NCBI GenBank assembly: GCA_963675135.1
Contig: OY776119.1
Location: 80,593,727 to 80,657,726 of the forward strand
Direction of reading: 5' to 3'
Source of the DNA: Galeopsis tetrahit
Taxonomy: Eukaryota; Streptophyta; Magnoliopsida; Lamiales; Lamiaceae
DNA length: 64,000 nucleotides
The notes beneath the pieces are model-generated. The model worked only from the letters and a program-made list of their open reading frames with translations, was not told the origin of the DNA and searched no databases. Both the position numbers and the translations under genes were made by a program. Below, piece by piece: positions 43,128 through 52,974 of the stretch; position 1 is the stretch's first letter; each line of letters opens with the position of its first letter.

Positions 43128-44360
43128 TAATGAGAGCCTAGTTTCAGTGACATGGCGATGTTTGCGCTCGGCCCGACCATTTTGTTGAGGAGTGTAAGGG
43201 CAAGAGATGCGATGATGAATGCCATGATCGACGAGGAAACGACGATCACGGCCATTAACAAACTACATTCCCCCATCACTTTGGAATGCCTTAACTATGG
43301 TGGAAAACTAATTGCACACAAAGGTGTGAAACCGAACAAACACATCATAGAAATAAGATTTGGCATGTAGAGGGTAAAACTAAGTAAATCTGGAGAAATC
43401 ATCCACAAAAATAACATAGTACCGAAAACCATCATTCGAAGCAACAGGGGAAGGTCCCCAAAGATCACAATGAACTAAATCCAAAACATGTGATGCTCGC
43501 TTTTCATTCAAAGAAAAGGATAAATGTTTACTCTTCTTAGCCATCTAAGAAGGAATGCATAAGCCCTGATTGGGTAACAAAGAAGTAAGGGACAACAAGC
43601 CCAACTTTCGTAATAAATTAATGATAAAAATACGAACATGGCCTAATCTACGATGCCAACATTCAAAGGAGGACTTCAGGGACGAGCTCCGTAAAGCAGC
43701 GACCAAGGCTGGAGTGCCCTGCTCCAAGGCATAGAGTCCTCGACTATGCCGACCCCTCGCCAAGGGTTGCTTGGTCGCCCGATTCTGAATGACAAATGAG
43801 TCATTAGTAAATAACACATCAACAAGAAATTCGGAAGTAAGCTTACTAATGGATAACAGTTTCTTAGTAAGATGCGGTAGGACGAGCACATCTAACAATC
43901 GAACATCCTTTTTAACCGAACACGACCCAACATGAGTGATCAGAATAGTGGAACCATTCGCAATAAAAATATTATCGTTACCAGAAATACATGTGAAGAT
44001 TATTCAGGTCGGTAGGGCGAGGAGTCATGTGAACGGAGGCACCACTGTCGAGGAACCAATTTGAGGCAGGAGGCTACGAGACATCACATTAAGTATCAAG
44101 GGCATGAGAAAGATTGGTTGCAGAAGGAGTAGGGAGAGCATAACTGTCCGGACAACGGTTGGCATAGTGGCCCTGTTGTCGGCAGATCTAGCAAGTGGAA
44201 GGGCGACGAGCAGGAGCCGAACCAGTGGTCGCCTGGCCACCAGAATTCCGAGAGGGTGGATTACGGGACTTGGTTCCAGGACGAGGAGATTTACCCGGGC
44301 GAGGAGAGGCAGCGAATGCCGGGACAGGCGAGGATGAGGAGTTCATCGAGCGAGTAAACT
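43128..44360 (-). pseudogene. Z zinc knuckle, protease and integrase core, broken
   Basis: The zinc knuckle near 44200-44155 reads C-stop-I-C-R-Q-Q-G-H-Y-A-N-R-C, with a TAG inside it. Protease site D-S-G near 44050. Pre-integrase text C-W-H-R-R-L-G-H-V near 43655. The integrase core from about 43520 to 43130 is present but has no long open frame. Confidence 0.8.
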
Positions 44361-44395
44361 GCTCATAGTTTAGGGCTTGAAAGATCAACTCCTGA

Positions 44396-45208
44396 TAGGG
44401 GTGTGCACCGGTCCAGAACCGGACCGGGACCGGAATCTTAAAATTTTATGGACCGAGGACCGGACCGAAATGTAACCGGTCCGGGTTTGGACCGTTTCAG
44501 ACCGGTTTTTTTTTTTTTATTATTTATAATTCCTTAGTCTATGAGAAGAAGTGGAAAGTGGATCACATTTTTTTGAAGATCTAGAAATTTCTTCATATTT
44601 ATCTTTATAATAAATTCTTTTTCAATATCCTAAAGAATAAGTTATGCCCTTAGATCAAGTTGATCACAATTGTGCAAGAATATATATATACTTGAAAACA
44701 CCGGTATTCTTTTTGATTGAGATTGTGACTGAGTACTATCCATCTAAAATTTTGAAACAAGAAATTAAAAATAATTATTACTCTTATAAATATGTAAAAT
44801 AGGTTAAACCTTCTCAATAACTCAAAAAAATTTACATTGCAAGAAGATTGGGTGGAGTATTCCGTTGCGCTGGCTCAGGTCGACGGGGCGGTGGCCACTG
44901 GCCGAGCTGAACGCAAAGAGTGGGACAAACAATTGCAAAATGGACGCAGGTCGACGGGGCGGTGGCCACTGGCCGAGCTGAACGCGGTTTAAGAAAGTGG
45001 AAGAGGAATATGATTTGTAATTTATAAAATTCAAATAATAAAAAAAAAAATTATAAATCCGGGTTTCCGGTCCTGGACCGGTAAATTCTGGGTTTTTTAC
45101 CGGACCGGAACCCGGAATCTTAAAAAATTTTGGACCGAGGACCGGAATCTAACAGGTCGGTCCGGTTCCGGTCTTTTTTCCGGTCCGGTTTTATTTTGCA
45201 CACCCCTA
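44396..45208. mobile_element. hAT-type non-autonomous element, GGACCGG-rich ends
   Basis: TIR TAGGGGTGTGCA, perfect at both ends. Perfect 8-bp duplication ACTCCTGA at 44388-44395 and 45209-45216. Sub-terminal CCGGTCC/GGACCGG clusters, AT-rich middle, and an internal direct repeat of about 55 bp (near 44876-44930 and 44947-44990, 'gtcgacggggcggtggccac'). 813 bp, no transposase. Relative of 3006-3693. Inserted in the gag region of Z. Confidence 0.93.
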
Positions 45209-45226
45209 ACTCCTGAACACAGGCAT

Positions 45227-45698
45227 TAGACATGTGCAAAATCGAACCGCCAAACCGGCCAAACCGCCAATTTTTAACCGCCGGTTACGGTTTACAAACC
45301 GAACCGTAATCGAAAAATGGCAGTTCGGTTACGGTTTGACATTTTGACAAACCGAAAACCGCCGGTTTGGCCGGTTTCGACGGTTTTTATAAAAAAAAAA
45401 TTAATACACAATTCTTCTATTTTTAATGTATAAATTTAAGTTATATAATTTTTATTCGATTCTAGTAATGTACTTTCTAAAAAATGAGTTAAAACGAATA
45501 AAAAACGAACGAAAACGGAGTGAAAACGAGCGAAAACGGAGATAATATTAAAAAAAATATTAAAACCGCCAAACCGACGGTTTTCAAACCGAACTGACGG
45601 TTTAAAAACTGTAACCGTAACCGGCGGTTCGCAGTTCGGTTACGATTCGCCATTTCCGAAAACCGAAACCGGCGGTTTTCAACCGGCAAACATGTCTA
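45227..45698. mobile_element. hAT-type MITE, CCGGCGGTT-rich
   Basis: Ends TAGACATGTGCAAA and TTTGCCGG..AACATGTCTA are inverted. Perfect 8-bp duplication ACAGGCAT at 45219-45226 and 45699-45706. Sub-terminal 'aaccgccaaaccg' and 'ccggcggtt' motifs. 472 bp. Lies only 18 bases from the end of the previous element and belongs to a different family. Confidence 0.93.
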
Positions 45699-46272
45699 AC
45701 AGGCATGGTCCACACAGCAATGTGAGTATCAGAAAAACCAACAAACTGGGGGCCGAGACCAGTAAGAAACCAATGACACTTATCACCATCATCAACATGT
45801 TTACCAATAGAAGCAAGATGATCGCAGAGATCACACAATTTTTTATTGTATTCGTCCATAGAGGTAGAACCGCGACGAAGGGAGAGTAACTGATTACGCA
45901 AGTGATTGATGCGAGGAACAAAAACATGACTGAAAGCCAACTCGAGGGCAGTCCAAACAGAACGAGAGGTGTCGCAACCAATGATTTCGGCCATGGCCTC
46001 TTCGGAAAGGGAGGAGAGAAAGAGACTAAGGATGTTTTGATCCTTCTCAAACCAAGAGTTGTACTCAGGGTTGGGAGACGATTCACTAGATGTAGTGATC
46101 GTTTTTGGCGGAGTAACGATCGTACCATGAACATGAGAGAGAAGAACATAGCTTGATATAACCGGAACCACCTGATTCGCTAAAGCAGGTAGGTGGAGGA
46201 TGTCAACTTAATGGTTAAAAGATGAACTAAGGTGTTGAGGGGAATGTCAGGGGGAGGTGTTGCCGCCGCCAT
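45699..46272 (-). pseudogene. Z gag, 5' part
   Basis: Starts M-A-A-A-T-P-P-P-D-I-P at 46272. The UBN2-type gag body lies at 46171-45699 with W-F-E-K-D-Q-N-I-L-S, V-W-T-A-L-E-L-A-F and L-L-T-G-L-G-P-Q-F. Frameshifts occur near 46175 and at the MITE insertions. Beyond the two MITEs the gag text resumes at about 44387. Confidence 0.85.
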
Positions 46273-46325
46273 GAGAAGGGAAGATTTAGCGTGAGGTTTT
46301 AGAGAAAAATTAGGGTTTCGGTAAG

Positions 46326-46339
46326 TCAGGTTGATACCA
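46326..46339 (-). other. Primer-binding site of Z
   Basis: TGGTATCAACCTGA on the minus strand, preceded by the LTR end TTCTCACA. Methionine-tRNA-like start TGGTATCA. Confidence 0.6.
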
Positions 46340-47061
46340 TGTGAGAATAAGTATGTGATCACCGTTAATGAGGTGATATGGATCTCCCTATATACTAATA
46401 GGGAGTTTGTTTTGTTGATATGTCGTATTTTGGTGCAATTTGCTTATGTGTCGTATTCTGGTGCAACGTGTCGTTTTTATATTGATTCTTTAAATATGAC
46501 ATGTAATTAAATTATTGATTGAGCTTTTTAAAATGATGGAAAGTCTTATTAACTTTGAAATTTTATTAATTGACTAATTTCCTAAAATTCTCAAACATAC
46601 CATAAGTTAATAAAATTGTTAATTATGTATTAAATCAATCAAATTAGGTATTTCACTCATTTTTTTATACTTTAAAATAAATATAATGCATGCATACATT
46701 AAATTACTAATATGTTATATTGTTATTCATATACTATTTGAGAATAAAATTCACACATTTACTCATTTTGATTAAATAAAATAATTTATTATGTTCTTAT
46801 AAAAATAAATTTAACTAAAAAATAATATAATTTTTTTAAATAATTATTAAAATTGAATTATACTCTTTAAATTATGTAAATATATATATATATAATTATA
46901 TATGTATATATAATAATATTTGTTAACATTCATGCGTAATACGCGGGGTTTAATCTAGTAATCCACTATTTCTAAGTATTTACAAAGAGATAAATAAGGT
47001 AAATACAACAAACCATATCAAGAAGATATATACAAAGATATGGACTAAAAAAAAATATTAA
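46340..47061. other. Probable remnant of the Z LTR, then AT-rich DNA
   Basis: The first 100 bases or so (from TGTGAGAATAAG) are probably 5' LTR of Z, but I cannot place the other end. The rest is AT-rich with (AT)n tracts near 46880-46915 and no gene. Confidence 0.5.
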
Positions 47062-47064
47062 TTA

Positions 47065-47445
47065 CACTACAAAATAATGGGGAAATGGGGACGGGGAAGG
47101 CATCGGATCTGCCCTCACTAATGATGAAGGCAGCGGAAAAGGGGACGGCAGTGTGCCGATGCCAATATGCTCGATGCTATTTAAATGACATCGGATTTGG
47201 GGAAAACCGTTGCCTTTTGGCAATGGCAGGTGGCCGTTACCTTTTGGCAACGGGCCCACTGCCTTTGCCTTTTGGCGAGGGCAACTGTCGTTACCAAATT
47301 GCATCGGGGCCACTACCGTTACCAAATTGCATCGGGGCCCTCTCCCGTCCCCTTTTCGCATCGGCCATTAAATGTCGTTACCAAATCGCATCGGCCCGCC
47401 TGCCGTTGCCAATTGTCGTTGCCTTTTGGCCAATATTTTATAGTG
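47065..47445. mobile_element. CACTA-type MITE
   Basis: Ends CACTACAAAATA and TATTTTATAGTG with 3-bp duplications TTA (47062-47064 and 47446-47448), as expected for CACTA elements. The 381-bp interior is GC-rich and built from repeated words such as 'ccttttggcaacgg' and 'cgttaccaaattgcatcggg' in both orientations, the sub-terminal repeats to which such transposases bind. Open frames inside are by-products of these repeats. Confidence 0.85.
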
Positions 47446-47632
47446 TTATTCCTATATTATATTATTCCCCATTACATTTGCAAATGATCATCACCTTATA
47501 AGTCAGTAAAAATCGGGTTTTTTCGCTTCCAAGCTAATCGTTTTATACGATCATACGTGATTTGATTTTTGACTAATTTGTGGGGATCGAGGTAATAACT
47601 AATGCAATGAATGTTCTTAAAAGGTTATGTTT

Positions 47633-48380
47633 ACTTTTGGTTTTAAAAACCAGGTTTTGGATTTCAAGATCCAAAACTCGTTTTACTTTGGGATTTAAAA
47701 ACCGGTTTTCAAAATCCACTCAAAACCACCCCTATCAAACATATTGATTTGACATAAAGTTATATCTATATAATATCACTCCAATCATTATACTCCCTCC
47801 GTTTTTTATATAAGATGTTTTAGGCCTTTTTTCTTGTTCATAAATATAAGATGTTTTAGATTTTTTACAATATTTATTTCAATTATGCCCTCCTTTTAAC
47901 TTTGGAAACAATCATAATTTCTAAATTACTTTAATTAACTAATCTTCAAGTCAAATCTTTTTCCTATACAAACTTGTCTTGTATGTAAAATATTAATGTA
48001 ATTCGAAATTTCCTTTATTATCTGAGAGTATATTTGTCAAAACATACATTTTCTTAATTTTAGTCAATTACTCTAAAACATATTACATAAAAAAACGGAG
48101 GGAGTATTATTTCTCAACAATAATATTATAATAATATAATAATACAATAATATAATACATTTAATCCTTACACAGTTAACTAATCATTATAATCTCACCA
48201 AACAATAATATAATAATACAAACTCATTCAATCTTACAACTTGATTTGACATAAAGTTAAATCATCTACTATTCCAAAATCCAAAAGAAACACTCATATT
48301 ACTATTTATCGAGATTTCAATAATCAGAATTTCAAAAATTCAATTTTTAAAACCACCTAAATCCCAAAGTAAACATAGCC
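47633..48380. mobile_element. TIR element with GGNTATGTTTACTTT ends, private to copy B
   Basis: Left end GGTTATGTTTACTTTTGG and right end CCCAAAGTAAACATAGCC are inverted. Copy A has the uninterrupted site (about 6868-6885, 'cttaaaaaagttcgagag'). The A-rich site makes the target duplication ambiguous, so I leave the superfamily open. A Stowaway MITE is nested inside. Confidence 0.75.
47793..48104. mobile_element. Stowaway MITE nested in the 47633 element
   Basis: CTCCCTCCGTTTTTTATATA to AAAAAACGGAGGGAG with flanking TA on both sides, 312 bp. Confidence 0.88.
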
Positions 48381-48639
48381 AAAAACTTTTGAGAGTTTAT
48401 AAAGAGAGAGAATAAAATTTGATATGAGTATTTGTACTGTATTTATTAATTAAGTAAAATAACATGTTTATGCTACATGCAAATATGAGCTACAATGATT
48501 ATATTGATCATGTCATTAGAGAAGGACATGTATTGAATTAGGTGACACACAAGAGCCCTTATAACTTAATGACAAAGTAAACCACACATAGTTGGTCAAA
48601 TTAACTTGTCTGGACCTACCTTATAGCTCAGGGGGCCTT

Positions 48640-48755
48640 GACCCCATCCCACCTCACCCCACCCCACTCCACCCCATCCCATCCCATCCCATCCCATCTC
48701 ATCCCATTCGACCCTACTACCCTACCCTCATATATATATATATATATATATATAT
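48640..48755. repeat. (CCCAT)n-type and (AT)n microsatellites
   Basis: Irregular CCCCA/CCCAT units from about 48640 to 48705, then (AT)n at about 48730-48754. Confidence 0.8.
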
Positions 48756-48835
48756 TTTGTAAATTATTAGTAAATTAATTTAATAAATTATTTCAGTGGT
48801 GAATTATTGTAAAAGTTGTCTCAAAATAAATTATA

Positions 48836-49105
48836 CTCCCTCCGTCCCAAGATTTTATGCACACTTTCCTTAACGAGCGTCCCAATATTTTTTGCACACT
48901 CTAAAAAAGGAAACAACTCACTTTTTTTTACCAATAATACCCATCTTTTATTTTACCTTTCTTTCCCTTTAGTCAAATCTCACCCACTTTAATCAATGAA
49001 TTATCAATAATACCCCTCATTTATTTTATCTTACACATCACTTTATTCTATTTTCTTAATCTTCGTGCCGGTCAAAGTGTGCATAAAATACTGGGACAGA
49101 GGGAG
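48836..49105. mobile_element. Stowaway MITE
   Basis: CTCCCTCCGTCCCAAGATTT to ACTGGGACAGAGGGAG, flanked by TA (48834-48835 and 49106-49107), 270 bp. Confidence 0.88.
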
Positions 49106-49208
49106 TATATGACATATTTGATACTTATATATAAAAGTAATTATTTTGTAGGTATGTTAATTAATTACAAAACTAATAAAAGGATAATCACTTTTATATT
49201 AGTTTAAT

Positions 49209-50222
49209 GGGTAGGTCTCTTGTAGACTCAATTCCTTATAAGGAATTGAGTCCATTTTAGAAAATGGATAGGGTCAACAATAAATAAATATTACGCGGAA
49301 TATGTTTAAATAATTTGCTGTAGCTGAAATGGTTAAGGTCAAACCATTTTATCTTCAGGTGCATGTTGTAAATATGGAAAAGTGTAACATGCATTTTACA
49401 AATTTTTAACATGTTTTTTTGCACCGTTAGGTTATGTTGTACTTTTCAGTTGTAGTGACTTACTATTTTCAACATTTTTTTAGTTATATTGACTTACACT
49501 TTTTAGTAATGTTATGCTACACCTTTTAGTCATATTTTGTTACACTTTTCACAACATTTTTTTAGTTATATTGACTTACACTTTTTAGTAATGTTATGCT
49601 ACACTTTTTAGTCATATTTTGTTACACTTTTCAGTTGTAGTGACTTACAATTTTCAGCAATATGTTCAGTTATAGTGACTTACACTTTTTAGTAATGTTA
49701 TGTTACACTTTTTACTCGTATTTTGTTACACTTTTCAGTTATAACAACTTACATTTTTCATTAAAATATTGTGTTGCACTTTTCAAGTATATTGACATGC
49801 ACTTTTTAATAATATTGTGTTGCACTTTCTAGTTATACTAACTTGCATTTTCTACTTATACTAACTTGCATTTTCTAGTTATAATGACTTATACTTTTCA
49901 TTAAAAGTTGTGTTGCACTTTTCAATTATAGTGACTTACACTTTTTAATAAAAAAATGTGTTACACTTTTTAGTAATATTGTGTTACACTTTTTAGTAAT
50001 ATTAACTTACACTTTTCAACACACAATTTCGAAAAAAAATTATCAATAAAAAAAATTACAAAAAAAAAATAATAATAATAAAAAAAAATTAACCAAATCA
50101 AAATTTTTATTCACAATAATCATGAATATTTAGGGTTCACAATATTTTTGAATATTTAAGATTTAAATTGACTAAGTCAACTCAATTCCTTATAAGGAAT
50201 TGATTCTATATGAGACCAATCC
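49209..50222. mobile_element. Mutator-like MITE filled with degenerate tandem repeats
   Basis: Perfect 9-bp duplication TAGTTTAAT at 49200-49208 and 50223-50231. TIRs GGGTAGGTCTC and GGATTGGTCTC continue into a shared 'caattccttataaggaattg' palindrome. The interior (about 49390-50020) is a run of degenerate units around 'gacttacactttttagtaat' and 'gtgttgcacttttcagttat', spaced roughly 20-60 bp apart. Confidence 0.82.
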
Positions 50223-50231
50223 TAGTTTAAT

Positions 50232-51369
50232 ATAATTTTACAATTAACTCATGCATGTAGTGGTGGAGTATATATATAAATAAATAACTTAGTCTCTTTA
50301 AAAAAAAAAAGATTGATGAGGAAAGATAAGTTATATAACCAATACTTTAATTTAATAATTTCATTAATTTTACATCACATTAAACAAAATAAATAAATAA
50401 ATAAAGTATTTGTTGTTAATTCAATAATTCCATGCGACAACAATATATTGTGGATCATTAAATTTTTTTTCCAGCTCCCCCTAACATCAAGTCCTGGGTC
50501 CGCTCCTGGGTACGACTGACTGAGGTGGACAAAAGTTGATCCTTTTGCTGAGGTGTCAGTTCGATGACCTTGGATTATCAAGGTGGCATTAAGAATTTGT
50601 CTTCGAGGTGTTGACTCGTGGCCAATCTTCGTTAACTCTGAGTTGTGACATCGTGGAGATGACATTTTAACTAAAAATGAAATAGTGTTAATTTATAGTT
50701 TGATAAATGAAGTTAATTTTTTATTTTTATTTTGTATCGTAAATAAAATAAAATTGAGATGGATTGGAATTTATGGAACAATTTTTCAGAACGAGCATTT
50801 AAATAATTAAACTTTTTAAATTGTACTGTAATTAAAACAGAATACAGTATGTTTTTAAATTTGTAAGTATGAAAATGATGACAGAAACGTGGGCAGGTAA
50901 TAAATGGATGACCGGCATCCGCGCCAGGCATGCCGCTAATCAACCTACTCTTTGTCTAATTAGACTAGTCAACGTTTTAAGTATTTTTTTTCATATCTTC
51001 CCCTTAAAAGCATCTTTGACAAGTACATAGTACTTTAATCGAAGGAGAAAAAGTGTGAGACGGATCGATAGATATTTTAATTTAATTTTTAACCTTAATA
51101 AATAAAATTTATATTAAATACGTAAAAATATGGAGTATATCACTATTTACCATTCAATTTAGATCCGTTCAAATATTGATGATACCGATTTCACTAACAG
51201 GACGTTCCTTTTATTAAAAAATCTAGTATTCCGCTTGCGTGTAGAGAGGGAGAGGGTGGGAAGAAAGTTCGAGAGTTGACTATAGAGATAGGTGCATATA
51301 TATATTAATAAGTACGGATGTATGGCATAAGTACGGATGACAGACGGTTGATATTTATTCAAAAAAAAA
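50232..51369. other. Copy B intergenic DNA with an unassigned open frame
   Basis: A minus-strand frame at 50375-50665 (96 codons, with P-G-A-D-P-G-L-D-V-R-G-S-W) looks like a fragment of a repeat-derived protein but I cannot place it. Sequence from about 51170 again matches copy A (about 7160-7570). No gene is supported. Confidence 0.4.
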
Positions 51370-51371
51370 TA

Positions 51372-51697
51372 CTCCCTCCATTTTTTAATAAGGGTCACTT
51401 TAACATTTTTCAACAAATTAAGATATTAAATTGTGGTCAATATTACCCTTCATTAATGATAAATAATTTTGATATTAATTTTTTGTTTAATAAAAAATGT
51501 GGTCAAGAATGTATGTGGTATTCATATGTACAATATTTATGATTTTTCCATGATTTATGCTACTACATTAATTGAAATTGAAGGCAAATTATTTTATAAG
51601 GGTAAAATTGTCAAAATTGAAGAAAAAAACATAGAATGACACTTATTATAAAAATAATTAAAATGGCAAAGTGACACTTATTTAAGAGTGGAGGGAG
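51372..51697. mobile_element. Stowaway MITE, private to copy B
   Basis: CTCCCTCCATTTTTTAATAA to AAGAGTGGAGGGAG, flanked by TA (51370-51371 and 51698-51699), 326 bp. The uninterrupted site in copy A is near 7583-7600, so the insertion (or a loss from A) postdates the duplication. Confidence 0.88.
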
Positions 51698-52254
51698 TAA
51701 TAATTAAAAAATGAGGCAGTTGGTTTTGGGCGGGGTCATTAATAGGTACAACTACGCTCACAGTGTTTCCTTCAGATATTCAAGTCAATTAATTAAAAAA
51801 ATATATATATATTTTCCCTTCAAGACTTTATTTAATTCATTTCCACGCACAAACATATAACGATAATGATGATTACCGAAGACTTTATTTCTACGTATTG
51901 GTGCGGTTACTAGAAAATAAAATTAAAAAATAGATTTATTTTTTTCAAAATGAACCGGTGAAACTCAATAATTGTATTTAAAATAATCGAATCTATAAAT
52001 ATTTTGATTTAATAGTTGAAATAATCTGTAAATTCAACATTATATTCTTAGAATTTTACATCCATAATTATTTATTTCATTTTTTATCATCAATTTTTTT
52101 TTTACATTTGAGTCGTTGCATTTAAAAAAAAAAAAAATGTCTAATTAAGAAACAAAAGACAAAATGTATCATAACATAACTCACAGGGTTCATCTTTAAA
52201 ATTTAATGGAAAATAACACTCCATATATAATACGATCTAAGTATGCGAAACTTT

Positions 52255-52640
52255 TTGTTTGAATTGGAGGTTGGGAGTGGAAGTTGTCATGGAGAAGAAA
52301 TTTGTTTGAATGGGAACGTACAGGTTCTACTAACATCCATGATGCATTTTCTTATATAACACGTTGGAGTGAAAATCGATCAGCTTACGATTTGTTCATC
52401 CAAGCTGACCGTACGTAACTACAAATTTCTCTGGGAAAAATAAAGTGTTTTGTGTGGAAAGTGACGAGACAGAGAACAAGCTAGGAATATGTACACGTTT
52501 CTCTACCGTTGGTCACAATATATAATGCTAGGAGAAGCTGGTTACAACATCATCTTGGATTGTGCCCAATTTGTATTTGCAAGAAAGTTTGCGTTTCACT
52601 TTGGTCTATTGTTATTTAGGCCATATATATGAAAACTTAG
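52255..52640 (+). pseudogene. LINE reverse transcriptase C-terminal remnant, copy B
   Basis: Contains W-R-R-N-L-F-E-W-E (about 52290-52315), G-K-I-K-C-F-V-W (about 52435-52460) and C-P-I-C-I-C-K-K-V near 52563, in broken frames. It is the uninterrupted counterpart of 8203-8576 plus 15206-15420. Confidence 0.65.
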
Positions 52641-52974
52641 AAACAACACTATTTTCTCTAACATTTACCAAGGTTTTAAGCTCTTCATCTTGCGTTGAAT
52701 TATGAAGGATGTCATATTGTTGCCCTTAATTACTTTTCCATGTTTGAACAAGAGAATGATCGAATAATTAATTTGGAAAACATATACCCTAATCATTAAA
52801 TGAATAACTTTAATTTTATTGAAAGAGACAAAAATAAAACAAATTGGACAAATTAAAGCAGCAAAGATAGCGTCTCTCATGGTTGCATATATTCTATATA
52901 CGATATAAATAACCAATCATATTATACACGACACTAATTTACGACTCAAATTTAATTCTCACAAAACAATACAA

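Larger units (their letters stand above)
41876..46339 (-). mobile_element. Ty1/copia element Z, truncated in reverse transcriptase, with two nested hAT MITEs
   Basis: Minus-strand copia remnant of a lineage different from X and Y. It runs from the 5' primer site (46326-46339) through gag, zinc knuckle, protease (W-F-L-D-S-G-A-S-V-H-M, about 44060-44025), integrase and half of reverse transcriptase, and stops just before YVDD at the join with the NRT2 stub. RNase H and the 3' LTR are absent. Many frameshifts and stops. The join shares 'taaaag' between both partners. Confidence 0.88.

Noticed and set aside
47085..47501. 138-codon plus-strand frame and overlapping frames in the CACTA MITE
   Set aside because: They arise from GC-rich sub-terminal repeats and cross the end of the element; no protein motif.
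49390..50020. Regularly recurring short words that could suggest a CRISPR-like array
   Set aside because: Repeats are degenerate, spacers are not unique, and the block sits inside a Mutator-like MITE in plant DNA.
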